A DNA stretch of 64,000 nt from RGIG5612 sp963589005 (GTDB taxonomy: Bacteria; Bacillota; Clostridia; Lachnospirales; Lachnospiraceae). A program made the translations under genes and the position numbers. Positions 34,593 through 42,599 of the stretch are shown in pieces. A model generated the notes under the pieces. The model searched no databases, was not told where the DNA came from, and saw only the letters and a list, made by a program, of their open reading frames with translations. Position 1 is the stretch's first letter, and every line of letters begins with the position of its first letter. Location: NCBI GenBank assembly GCA_963589005.1, contig CAVAJR010000002.1, positions 1-64,000 of the forward strand. The letters are read 5' to 3'.

Positions 34593-36143
34593 TTATTGCA
34601 GACGGGATCTTAACCTTACCGAGCAGAAATCAATGATCCAGACAATTATGATCAGGCCCCATGATATAGCGCCGGCTGTAGCCCAGTCATAATGATTCAT
34701 TGCAAATATTAACGGCGTACCTATTCCTCCGGCTCCGACAAGGCCCAGCACAGAGGCTTCTCTTATATTAACATCAAATCTATATAACGCAGCCGAGGCA
34801 AACTGAGGCCCCAATTGGGGCAGCAGGCTGTATCTTATCCTCTTAAATGATGTGATTCCCATGGATTTAAGCGCATTATAGCTTCTCAGATCCAACGCAT
34901 CGACAGACTGTGTGAACCTCTTCGTCAGCAAGCCTATGCTGCATACCATCATAGTCAGTACGCCTGTAAATGCCCCTTGTCCCGTTACTCTGACAAATAT
35001 TATTCCATATATAACAAACGGTACCGCCCTGACAGCCATAACAATGAATCTGAACACAATGCTTATAGGGCGCGGCATCAGCTTCGATGTATTAAGGAGT
35101 GATAAGGGCAGTGATATCACTGCTCCCAGAAGTGTTCCTAAAAATGATATGCATACAGTTTCAAGCAGCAGATATAACAGACCTGATCTGCTCATGTCCG
35201 TAATAAATGCAAAATCCGGATGCACGAATCCAAGCATCATATTTTTTATTACCGTCCATGATGTATGACTGAAATCCGGCGGGCTCTGCATGATAATACA
35301 ATATAAGAATGCTGCTGCAAGGATTACAGCTATCATTTTCTTACCCGTCCGTGACATTTCCTTCTCATTTTTAACAATTGCTGTAAGAAACTGACTCAAT
35401 CCTTCAATTACGCAAACCACAATATACAGGACAACAAGGATCATCCCTACCTTGCCATATTCCCGCCAGGATACCTTCTCATTTATCAGGAGCCCTATGC
35501 CCCCTGCTCCCACATAGCCCAGAATCGCACTTTGCCGCACGTTAGACTCCAGCATATAGAGCGCATTTGCAAGATATGACGGCAATATGTCCGGCAATAT
35601 ACCTCTCATGAACGCCTTATATCTTCCGACGCCCATATTTCTTATTGCCATATATGTTCTGCGCCCCATACTCTCTGCATCCTCATAGGTCAGTCTGGTC
35701 ATAATTGCAAATGTATATAAAGTAAGCGCCGCAGTTCCTGCAAATGTCCCCAATCCGAATACAAATGTGGCTGAAAGTGCAAGTATCAGAGCCGGAAATG
35801 ACCGCAGGATCTGAATTATAAGCTTAAATAATCCCCTTATGCCTGCAGGAAAGCCAACGATATTTGCACAAAGCGGAGCACAGATCAGCGCAAAAAACGA
35901 GCCCATTACAGTTCCTGTAACGGACATCTGCAAAGTTGAAATAACAGGTTCAATTATTTTGAAAATAAAATCCCACTCCGGCGGGAACATCTTGCCAACG
36001 ATATCTGTAAGATGATCGGCGCGTTTAAAAAAATATCCTGCATCTATATCAAGCAATTTAGATGCAAGACAAACAAGAAGTAGGATCCCTGCGAACCATA
36101 TCCATTTCTTTATAGAAGTTTTTGGTATTTTGTTCTGATCCAT
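34593..36143 (-). CDS. phnE: Phosphonate-type ABC transporter, double permease (PhnE-PhnE fusion)
   Basis: A 516-aa inner-membrane protein made of two PhnE-like permease domains in tandem (~1-260 and ~265-516). Each ends in the family coupling motif: NMGVGRYKAFMRGILPDILP...VGAGGIG in the first, SMGITSFKRIRYSLLPQLGP...VGAGGIG in the second. One polypeptide thus supplies both pore halves. The start is ATG 36143, 17 nt after the stop of the preceding gene, without a strong ribosome binding site, so translational coupling is likely. No C-P lyase genes are nearby; phosphonate, phosphite or another ligand are all possible. Confidence 0.88.
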   Translation of the reverse strand: MDQNKIPKTSIKKWIWFAGILLLVCLASKLLDIDAGYFFKRADHLTDIVGKMFPPEWDFIFKIIEPVISTLQMSVTGTVMGSFFALICAPLCANIVGFPAGIRGLFKLIIQILRSFPALILALSATFVFGLGTFAGTAALTLYTFAIMTRLTYEDAESMGRRTYMAIRNMGVGRYKAFMRGILPDILPSYLANALYMLESNVRQSAILGYVGAGGIGLLINEKVSWREYGKVGMILVVLYIVVCVIEGLSQFLTAIVKNEKEMSRTGKKMIAVILAAAFLYCIIMQSPPDFSHTSWTVIKNMMLGFVHPDFAFITDMSRSGLLYLLLETVCISFLGTLLGAVISLPLSLLNTSKLMPRPISIVFRFIVMAVRAVPFVIYGIIFVRVTGQGAFTGVLTMMVCSIGLLTKRFTQSVDALDLRSYNALKSMGITSFKRIRYSLLPQLGPQFASAALYRFDVNIREASVLGLVGAGGIGTPLIFAMNHYDWATAGAISWGLIIIVWIIDFCSVRLRSRLQ

Positions 36144-36160
36144 CCGTATGAAAATCGTAA

Positions 36161-36574
36161 TTACTGATGTTCTTTTAAATATTTTTCCGTTAATGCTACT
36201 GCATCCATGATACACTGCGGGCAGCTGCAAAGAGCCTTTCCGGTTTCTACGCCTTTCAGTTCACGGCAGAGATATGAACCATTTTTCTCTTTAAATGTCA
36301 TTACATACTCCTCGACCTGTTTGTAGGTGCCTCCCTTGGTCGGTGCGCCATGCTTTAAATCACCCACGCTGTTTGCAAGACCGATTACCATCATCATACC
36401 TGACAATGCACCGCACATCTCCATCATACCCATGCCAAGTCCAAAACCTTCGGCGATCTTAAACATTTCTGTTTCATCTACCCCGAATTCCTTGCAAAAT
36501 GTGCAGGCAACCGCCTGTGCACAATTGTATCCCTGATCGTGTAATGAAATTGCATATTCTTCTTTTGTACTCAT
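36161..36574 (-). CDS. C_GCAxxG_C_C family protein
   Basis: This 137-aa protein has the family pattern: CAQAVACTF (~19), an MCGALSGMMMVIGL segment (~53-66) and C-terminal Cys pairs (SYLCREL, ALCSCPQC). Members are thought to be small redox or metal-binding proteins. It sits inside the phn-type operon, between phnC and phnE, which is not its usual published neighbourhood. A role such as reducing the imported compound is speculation. AGGAG lies 6-7 nt before ATG. Confidence 0.85.
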   Translation of the reverse strand: MSTKEEYAISLHDQGYNCAQAVACTFCKEFGVDETEMFKIAEGFGLGMGMMEMCGALSGMMMVIGLANSVGDLKHGAPTKGGTYKQVEEYVMTFKEKNGSYLCRELKGVETGKALCSCPQCIMDAVALTEKYLKEHQ

Positions 36575-36610
36575 AATATTCTCCTATTGTTTATTGTTGT
36601 ATGCTGTCTC

Positions 36611-37348
36611 TCAGCATTTGTCATAGATTTTGTTTATGATCTCCTCATGCAGCTGCTGCGGTTCTCCGTCAAATACTACCCTTCCGTCCCGCAATCCTAT
36701 CAGCCTATCTGACACCTCCTGCGACACGGTCAGGTTATGGCTGTTCATCAATATTGTAAGTCCGTCATTTTGCTGCAGCTCCTTCAAGAGCCCTATTATC
36801 TGCATGCCTGTTGCCGGGTCAAGAGATGCCACCGGTTCGTCTGCCAGCAGCAGATCCGGCTCCTGCATAAGTGCCCTTGCAATGGCAACACGCTGCTTCT
36901 GCCCTCCTGACAGATTCTTGACAGGCTCATTTATTTTATCTGCCAGCCCGACTCTGTCAAGCAAAACCGATGCCTTGTTTCTTCGCTCCTTTCCAAATGC
37001 CCCCACTGCCGCTGATATAAAACTCATATCATATAAGCTTGCATTAAGAACATTTTGAAGGCAGCTCGCCTGTTCTACAAGACAAAAGTCCTGATAGATC
37101 GTTCCGATCCTATGCTGAAGCTTTCTTTTTTCTTTTCCTCTGCATGCAGCAAAATTTACATCATCAATTAGTATTTTGCCATTATCAGGCTTAATTGCGC
37201 CATTAAGGGTGCGGAAAAGAGTTGTCTTGCCCGCACCCGATAATCCGATAACAGAGACAAATTCTCCTTCATTTACATCGAAGGACAGATCTGCCAATGC
37301 CGTTGTATGTCCGAAAGTCTTTTTTAAATGTTCTAATCTTAATTTCAT
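36611..37348 (-). CDS. phnC: Phosphonate-type ABC transporter ATPase
   Basis: A 245-aa ATPase of the PhnC group: Walker A GLSGAGKTT (~34), Q-loop IYQDFCLVEQASCLQNVLN, signature LSGGQKQRVAIARAL and Walker B LLLADEPVASLDP. GSLDS in classic PhnC is ASLDP here. The ribosome binding site is weak; it starts 61 bp after phnD. Confidence 0.92.
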   Translation of the reverse strand: MKLRLEHLKKTFGHTTALADLSFDVNEGEFVSVIGLSGAGKTTLFRTLNGAIKPDNGKILIDDVNFAACRGKEKRKLQHRIGTIYQDFCLVEQASCLQNVLNASLYDMSFISAAVGAFGKERRNKASVLLDRVGLADKINEPVKNLSGGQKQRVAIARALMQEPDLLLADEPVASLDPATGMQIIGLLKELQQNDGLTILMNSHNLTVSQEVSDRLIGLRDGRVVFDGEPQQLHEEIINKIYDKC

Positions 37349-37409
37349 TTACATACTGAATGTGTTATTGGGCTGCTGCCGTGATGCGCTAGTCCACTGC
37401 ATGCAACAA

Positions 37410-38456
37410 TTATTCAAATGATTTAAGGAGCTCCTGCGCAGCCCTCTCACCGTCATAATCCGAATCCTGGCCCCATGTATATCCAACCTGGCTGAATACA
37501 CTGATAATCTCCTGGCCTTCCTGCGTTTCACCTATTTCTATAAATGCCTCGCCTACAGCCTGACGAAAATCTTCATCTTCCATTGTTTCAGATGTTTTGC
37601 TGTAAGCTATCATGTCATTATATATGCCCTCTGTCACGCCGATAATCCCGGTCTGTTCAGCCATAGGCGCAGTGCCTCCCAGTTCAGATTCCCATATCGG
37701 AGCATTCTTAATCCGGATATGTCCATAGGAAACCATTATATCCACCTGTCCTGCTGCCAAACGGGATACAGCTGTCGTGTGTGACTCCGACTCAACAACA
37801 TTTTCAAGATCGCTGATACTCTTGCCATAATTTTCCTGCAGCCACAAGCACGGATAAATATATCCGGATGCCGATGTCGGGCTCAGTACCGTCCATGATG
37901 CACTGTTAAGATCCTCCCAGGTAAGTTTCTCTCCTGCATTTACCTTGGATATAAGTTCCTGTCCCTTCTCTGTAGGGCCTGCAAGAATAATGCATCTGTA
38001 GTAGGTTGCATAATCGTCCGTATATTCCTCTATAGTCCCGTCATTCCAGTCCTTTGGCTCCGTTGAGTCCTTATTTATTGCCTTTCTGAGGGCTGTAAGA
38101 AGGACATCGCAGTCGTCAGAAAACAGAACATAATTGCCGCCTGATATAAATCCCAGATCCGCACTTCCCGCTGACAGAGCCTCTCCGACTGCTGTATAGC
38201 TGGTGCCTACAGTCATGTCAATCTCCTTAACATCATATCCCTTTTCCAGGAGTTTGTCCTTGAGAAGCTGCTCTAATGGTTCTGTCGCTGTTGTGATTTC
38301 ATCTGCATCAGCATAAGGCGAGAAAGCTATCTTGAGACTCTCCACTTCCTTGACCTCTGGCTGCGTTCCTTCTGTCACATCCGACGCCATCACAGGCAGG
38401 GCTGTCATTGATGCTGCCAATATTGCTGCGGCAAATAGTTTAATAAGTTTCTTCAT
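37410..38456 (-). CDS. phnD: Phosphate/phosphite/phosphonate-type ABC substrate-binding protein
   Basis: The 348-aa exported binding protein has a signal peptide MKKLIKLFAAAILAASMTALPVMA without a lipobox. It follows with LKIAFSPYADADEI (~46), the PhnD/PtxB start, and LSPTSASGYIYP (~194), the ligand-phosphate loop. Binding is to a small oxyanion or phosphonate, but the ligand cannot be read. GGAGG lies 10-11 nt before ATG. It is the first gene of the operon, behind a structured leader RNA. Confidence 0.9.
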   Translation of the reverse strand: MKKLIKLFAAAILAASMTALPVMASDVTEGTQPEVKEVESLKIAFSPYADADEITTATEPLEQLLKDKLLEKGYDVKEIDMTVGTSYTAVGEALSAGSADLGFISGGNYVLFSDDCDVLLTALRKAINKDSTEPKDWNDGTIEEYTDDYATYYRCIILAGPTEKGQELISKVNAGEKLTWEDLNSASWTVLSPTSASGYIYPCLWLQENYGKSISDLENVVESESHTTAVSRLAAGQVDIMVSYGHIRIKNAPIWESELGGTAPMAEQTGIIGVTEGIYNDMIAYSKTSETMEDEDFRQAVGEAFIEIGETQEGQEIISVFSQVGYTWGQDSDYDGERAAQELLKSFE

Positions 38457-38550
38457 TTGTTTTTTACCTCCAGATTCTTTTCTTCTGCCAAATGTCGATT
38501 ACTGCGCGTCCTCTCTGAGGGTTTTGCATCAGATTAAATTCCTCTTACAT

Positions 38551-38761
38551 AAAAATAGACATATGCGCTTCTGCACATACATCTATGTATAATCGACCTC
38601 GGCAGACGCTGTTTCTCCGCACACCACGCGGATAGTGGTCGGTCGACTCTCACTGGCGTCCTCTCAACCCGGAACACGGGCTCCCTCGCAATCTGGTTTT
38701 GTCGTCTGTATTCAGACCATTGCTGATCGGGAGCTCCCCCGCTGCAGCATTTCCGAAAACC
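38551..38761 (-). ncRNA. Structured leader RNA ending in a terminator, upstream of phnD
   Basis: The minus-strand transcript from the 38768 promoter has several strong helices. These are TGCTG/CAGCA around a GGGAGCTCCC palindrome, GTCTG-AATA-CAGAC, AGCCCG/CGGGTT, GACGC/GCGTC, a long-range AGTCGACC/GGTCGATT, and TCCGC/GCGGA. It finishes in a fully paired 14-bp terminator and UUUUU, ~95 nt before phnD. I compared it from memory with the TPP, cobalamin, SAM, lysine, glycine, MOCO, ykkC, c-di-AMP, preQ1, M-box, SRP and RNase P motifs and found no match. It is either an unknown riboswitch-like leader or a free small RNA. Confidence 0.55.
38555..38586 (-). terminator. Intrinsic terminator in the phn leader
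   Basis: Arms 38573-38586 and 38555-38568 pair over 14 bp (with G-U pairs) around an AGAA loop and are followed by UUUUU on the minus strand. Confidence 0.75.
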
Positions 38762-38767
38762 ACGCTG

Positions 38768-38796
38768 ATTTTATATTAAATATATACTCATTTCAA
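38768..38796 (-). promoter_or_regulatory. Promoter of the phn leader
   Basis: On the minus strand, TTGAAA (38791-38796), 17 bp and TAAAAT (38768-38773). The start is predicted near 38761. Confidence 0.6.
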
Positions 38797-38953
38797 GTAG
38801 TTCTTCCGCCCTGAGGGCAGCGTTAGATTTTCAACAGATTAAATGTGTGTCTCCCGGCATAAAGATGCAATCCCGATCTTTCATTATAAAACAACATTGC
38901 ATCTTCCATTTTTGCTCTGTCCATTTTATTCCCTTATGTGATCTCTTATATAC

Positions 38954-39967
38954 TCACTGATTCACATACTGAAAATGCTGATAATCTGTATTATATGTCC
39001 ACCAGCCGCCCCATTCAAATCCGGCCTCAGTAAACAGGTTATAACACAGATCCCCTACTTCTATCTTGTAAGGAAAATCTGACTCTCTGTCCAAGTACTG
39101 CCAGCCATCCTCAGGGAATATATAATTCTCTGAAGCGATATAATAAACGTTATAATAAGGATTAATATCTATCGCCAGCCCGTATGCATGGTTAGATATC
39201 TCATCTGTATTATCCACAGTTCTGAAATTAAAGGCTGATGTGTTATTGGACATAATGGATGTCTCATCGTCTGCATTAAAATCATCTACCAGTATCATGC
39301 TCTCTATCGGATATTTTGCATCATACAGCTGCCTGAAGATATTGCATACCGTATCGGCTACGCTGACATTCATTACAAGTTCTCCCACCTTGATATTGCC
39401 ATCTATATCACAGTGAAGGCATCTGATATATCTAAGTTCCTCCCTAGGTACGGTACAGTTTTCCTTATAAGATTTAAGCCACATTCTGGCAAATGTCTCG
39501 TCACTGATTTCTTCTACATAGAAGAAATGATCAGCACCTATACTGTCTACCTGTGCCTGTGTAAGCACAGTTCCAGCCTTCAGTTCGGCCACCAATTCAT
39601 GTGGTTTGGACAAATTGACCGGTTTATAGACCGTCTTCTGTGCATCCGTTTCAGCCTCCGGTGATGTGTCTGCTTCAGAACCGACTGCAGTAGTTGTCTC
39701 ATCTGTTACATTGCTTGTATCTGTTGTATCAATTGCCTTGGTTTCAACAGCCCCATCGGTTGTATCAATTGCCTTGGTTTCAACAGCCCCATCGGTTGCC
39801 TCAGTTTCATCTGCTGTATCGACTGCTTCGGCTGCAGCAGTTTCATATGCTGCAGTATCGTCAGCCGCCATAACATTTTTCATTGCCAAACCATTCGTAA
39901 ATGGCATCACATTTGCAATGATAACGGCACATATAATCACTATCTTTTTTACTAATTTTCTGTCCAT
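38954..39967 (-). CDS. Secreted M15-family peptidase (D-Ala-D-Ala carboxypeptidase-like)
   Basis: The 337-aa exported protein has a signal peptide (~1-34) and a Thr/Asp/Glu/Ala-rich low-complexity linker (~35-115). The M15-type catalytic domain contains SNHAYGLAIDINPYYN (zinc His and Asp, ~262-277) and WGGWW...DYQHFQ (catalytic and zinc His near the end). It probably trims peptidoglycan stem peptides. The linker contains two exact 12-residue repeats. The ribosome binding site is weak (AAGAAG). Confidence 0.88.
   Translation of the reverse strand: MDRKLVKKIVIICAVIIANVMPFTNGLAMKNVMAADDTAAYETAAAEAVDTADETEATDGAVETKAIDTTDGAVETKAIDTTDTSNVTDETTTAVGSEADTSPEAETDAQKTVYKPVNLSKPHELVAELKAGTVLTQAQVDSIGADHFFYVEEISDETFARMWLKSYKENCTVPREELRYIRCLHCDIDGNIKVGELVMNVSVADTVCNIFRQLYDAKYPIESMILVDDFNADDETSIMSNNTSAFNFRTVDNTDEISNHAYGLAIDINPYYNVYYIASENYIFPEDGWQYLDRESDFPYKIEVGDLCYNLFTEAGFEWGGWWTYNTDYQHFQYVNQ
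39723..39794 (-). repeat. Two exact 36-bp tandem repeats inside the M15 peptidase gene
   Basis: 39723-39758 and 39759-39794 are identical and encode TKAIDTTDGAVE twice. This is a coding repeat of the extracellular linker, not a CRISPR. Confidence 0.85.
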
Positions 39968-40130
39968 ATATTCTTCTTTGCTGCAATAGTACGTAATCTG
40001 CAGCTTATTGGATGTATTTTTCGTTTCTTTTTCAGTTATCCCGGCATGCAGGATAACTTATGCCTATGCCAAAGCAATGCATACACAGGTACTCTACCAC
40101 TATCCTGCTTTTCAAACAACCTCAGCCATA

Positions 40131-40215
40131 CTGAATGTTTTCGTATCCATAACATTACCTGGTTTTATCCGGCTGAATATTTTCGTATTCATAGTATTTC
40201 CGGGTTTTTATCCGG
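40131..40215 (+). repeat. Tandem pair of palindromic units next to the cobU promoter
   Basis: Units 40131-40172 and 40173-40215 are similar. Each has an inverted repeat (AATGTT/AACATT in the first, AATATT/AGTATT in the second) around TTCGTAT(C/T)CAT, and each ends in TATCCGG. The arms differ in a way that keeps pairing. The block abuts the -35 at 40216. Confidence 0.5.
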
Positions 40216-40244
40216 TTGACTTTTTTGCAGCACATATCTACACT
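40216..40244 (+). promoter_or_regulatory. Promoter for the cobU-like genes
   Basis: TTGACT (40216-40221), 17 bp and TACACT (40239-40244). Confidence 0.5.
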
Positions 40245-40336
40245 TTATCCGTGTAATGCAAGTGGTTTACTCAGCAATAAAATGCAGGATACCACAGCAC
40301 CTGCCTATATTTCTGTAAGATGTGAGAACAAATTAT

Positions 40337-40870
40337 ATGATGATACTTATAACCGGAGGCTCTGGCTGCGGCAAGAGCTCTTATGCGGAGAAATTGGCGG
40401 TTAGCCTTCCCATGCCGCGCTATTATATAGCTGCTATGAAGCCCTATGATGATGAATGTCTGAGGAAAATCGACAGACACAGACGCCTTCGTGCCGAAAA
40501 GGGTTTCGAAACGATCGAGCAGCACACTGACCTTAATACCATCACCATTTCCGGCGGGACTGCACTTCTTGAATGTATGTGCAATCTGACTGCTAATGAG
40601 ATGTTCGACGATAAAGGAAACTGTCATGACGTATATGATAAGATCATTAATGAAATCATGCATCTTAAGTCTCAATTCGACAATCTGATAATCGTAACAA
40701 ATGATGTAGGTAATGACTGTCATGAATATGACTCCGGCACGATGAATTATATAACCACACTGGGTCGGCTGAACTGCGCTCTGGCTCAGGAGGCAGACAT
40801 TGTTACTGAAGTCGTATGCGGCATACCAATCACTGTTAAGCAGCCGATTACTATTAACAGTAAGGAATGA
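40337..40870 (+). CDS. cobU: Adenosylcobinamide kinase / guanylyltransferase CobU
   Basis: The 177-aa protein has the CobU P-loop ITGGSGCGKSSYAEKL (~4-19), the RHRRLRAEKGFETIE block (~48-62) with the His that is guanylylated, and TNDVGN and GRLNCALAQEADIVTEVVCGIPITVK at the C-terminus. It phosphorylates adenosylcobinamide and adds GMP in cobalamin nucleotide-loop assembly. ATG 40337 is followed by a second ATG; the ribosome binding site is weak. No other cob genes are in the window, so this may serve salvage. Confidence 0.88.
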   Translation: MMILITGGSGCGKSSYAEKLAVSLPMPRYYIAAMKPYDDECLRKIDRHRRLRAEKGFETIEQHTDLNTITISGGTALLECMCNLTANEMFDDKGNCHDVYDKIINEIMHLKSQFDNLIIVTNDVGNDCHEYDSGTMNYITTLGRLNCALAQEADIVTEVVCGIPITVKQPITINSKE

Positions 40871-40941
40871 TGATGTGAGAGAATGCAGACCTTTAATAAC
40901 TATTTATGCCGCCAACTGAACGGCTGCAGAATGGAGATAAA

Positions 40942-41460
40942 ATGATTCTTATAATAGGAAGTGAAGCCTCCGGCAAAAGAGAATATGTTAAAAGTCTCGG
41001 ATATACCGATGATATGATATCTGAGTGTATTGACGATAATAAGCCTGTTTTATATGGTCTGCATAAAATTGTTGCGGCTAACCCGGATATGGTTCGCAAT
41101 ACTCTAAGCCGCATTGAAAACTCGTTTTCAGAAAATGCCCTCAATAAAGCGGCTCCGGGAATTGCCTCTGGAAGTTCAACACAGCTTCCTGCAAAATTCA
41201 GCTCTGCTCTTGATAAGTCAGCAGAATTCTCAGCCGAAATCAGCGCAGCAGTCAAGAAAACAAAACCAGCAGATCAGTGGCTTACTAATCTGCTGTCTAA
41301 AGAAATCGTCGTATGTAATGAGGTCGGATCCGGCATCATTCCTATGCTGGCTTCAGAGCGTATGTACAGAGAACAAACCGGAAGATTATGTACACTCCTT
41401 GCCAGTTATGCAGAACATGTCATCCGCATGGTCTGCGGCATTTCTGTTACCTTGAAATAG
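40942..41460 (+). CDS. Second CobU-like protein, divergent
   Basis: This 172-aa paralogue keeps the P-loop (ILIIGSEASGKREYVKSLG) and the C-terminal CobU block (VVCNEVGSGIIPMLASERM, then YREQTGRLCTLLASYAEHV). It lacks the RHRRL block with the catalytic His and has a Ser/Ala-rich middle instead. It may have lost guanylyltransferase activity or work as a partner of the gene upstream. GGAG lies 7 nt before ATG 40942. The two genes are 71 bp apart and probably cotranscribed. Confidence 0.78.
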   Translation: MILIIGSEASGKREYVKSLGYTDDMISECIDDNKPVLYGLHKIVAANPDMVRNTLSRIENSFSENALNKAAPGIASGSSTQLPAKFSSALDKSAEFSAEISAAVKKTKPADQWLTNLLSKEIVVCNEVGSGIIPMLASERMYREQTGRLCTLLASYAEHVIRMVCGISVTLK

Positions 41461-41561
41461 TTACGTTCTCACCACGAGTCGTTACATACATGCCATTCAC
41501 TTAAGAGCAATCTCTCAAATGACTGCCTAATACGATTGAGCTGGAACAGTCCTGATGTGAT

Positions 41562-42599
41562 TTATAATGAACTGTTCTCGACATCCGGCAGTACCTTCAT
41601 TGCTGCCGTCCTGGCAAATATAAGCGGTTCATCCTGCTGAAAGAATATAATTCCGTCTGCCGGTGATATAAGCTCTTCTGTCTTCTCGCCATTACAGGTG
41701 TCATATATCTCGGCGCATACATCACCATTTCTAACCCTGTCGCCCGGTTTAACCAGCGGCTTATAGAAGCCGGCGGTCTTATTTCTTACCGGAATCATCT
41801 CTGTATCGAAGAAGATCCTAGGCTTAGATTCCTCTGTTTTGCAATATTCATTCTTGTCATTTCGAGCATCAGCATTCGTCTGCCCCATACCCGGGCGATT
41901 ACCAATACCAAAGCAGTTTCTACCGTCAATTGCTGCTTCCTTCAATATTTCATTCTTCACCATAAACCTTTTGGCGCCGTCTAATACTATCTCGGCACTC
42001 ACAGGGTCTATATTCTTAGTAGTGCTGGAATACAGGCTGTATGCATCCGTCTCCCATACCTGCCAATTGTAATTAAGAGTTGTCGTATCATACGGATGTG
42101 GCTTACGCACCACTACATAAGGTATGCCAAAATCCGCCGCCTTATCCAGATTCTCATATCCGGTATGAGTGAGCCTTACATGGGGCATAAATGAACCGGG
42201 CATATAAAATGATGAAAACTGAATTCCGTTTTCATATTTATTGACTACATCAAATACACCTGCCGCGATTCTCTGGGTTGTCTCTCCCTGATTATATCCC
42301 GGAAACATTCTGTTGATATCCGTATTGTCTATAGCCCAGAATTGCTTGGATATATTCATGGAGCTGGGATTAAGCGTAGGAATAACCAATATCTGCTTGC
42401 CCTCCGCGATCATTCCCGCAGTTTCCATATCCTTGAGATATTTGACGAGCTGTGAAGCCATATACAGCTGCTGATATTCATGTCCTCTCAGGCTTCCGAC
42501 TACGCACAGGCTCTTCTCTCCACTACCGAATACATATCCTTTCACTCTGAAATCATCCCTGTATAAGGAGGAAGTCTGATATACAATTATCTCTTTCAT
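41562..42599 (-). CDS. AstE/AspA-family (M14) deacylase-like protein, second of a pair
   Basis: The 345-aa protein belongs to the succinylglutamate desuccinylase/aspartoacylase clan: GSLRGHEYQQ (zinc His/Glu, ~36-45), PTLNPSSMN, NRMFPG and a C-terminal biotinyl-lipoyl-like beta domain (VKPGDRVRNGDV). It is a zinc-dependent amidase or esterase of unknown substrate. AAGGAG lies ~11 nt before ATG. It overlaps the upstream homologue by four bases (ATGA), so the pair is translationally coupled. Confidence 0.82.
   Translation of the reverse strand: MKEIIVYQTSSLYRDDFRVKGYVFGSGEKSLCVVGSLRGHEYQQLYMASQLVKYLKDMETAGMIAEGKQILVIPTLNPSSMNISKQFWAIDNTDINRMFPGYNQGETTQRIAAGVFDVVNKYENGIQFSSFYMPGSFMPHVRLTHTGYENLDKAADFGIPYVVVRKPHPYDTTTLNYNWQVWETDAYSLYSSTTKNIDPVSAEIVLDGAKRFMVKNEILKEAAIDGRNCFGIGNRPGMGQTNADARNDKNEYCKTEESKPRIFFDTEMIPVRNKTAGFYKPLVKPGDRVRNGDVCAEIYDTCNGEKTEELISPADGIIFFQQDEPLIFARTAAMKVLPDVENSSL

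Larger units (their letters stand above)
39968..40336. other. Divergent intergenic region before the first CobU-like gene
   Basis: It contains a tandem pair of palindromic ~43-bp units (40131-40215) and a promoter (40216-40244), listed separately. I looked for a cobalamin riboswitch and did not find its conserved box. Confidence 0.5.

Noticed and set aside
39723..39794. CRISPR-like direct repeats
   Set aside because: Two 36-bp repeats without spacers, in frame inside a secreted peptidase gene.
39968..40336. Cobalamin riboswitch before cobU
   Set aside because: The conserved B12-box sequence is absent; instead there is a tandem palindromic block.
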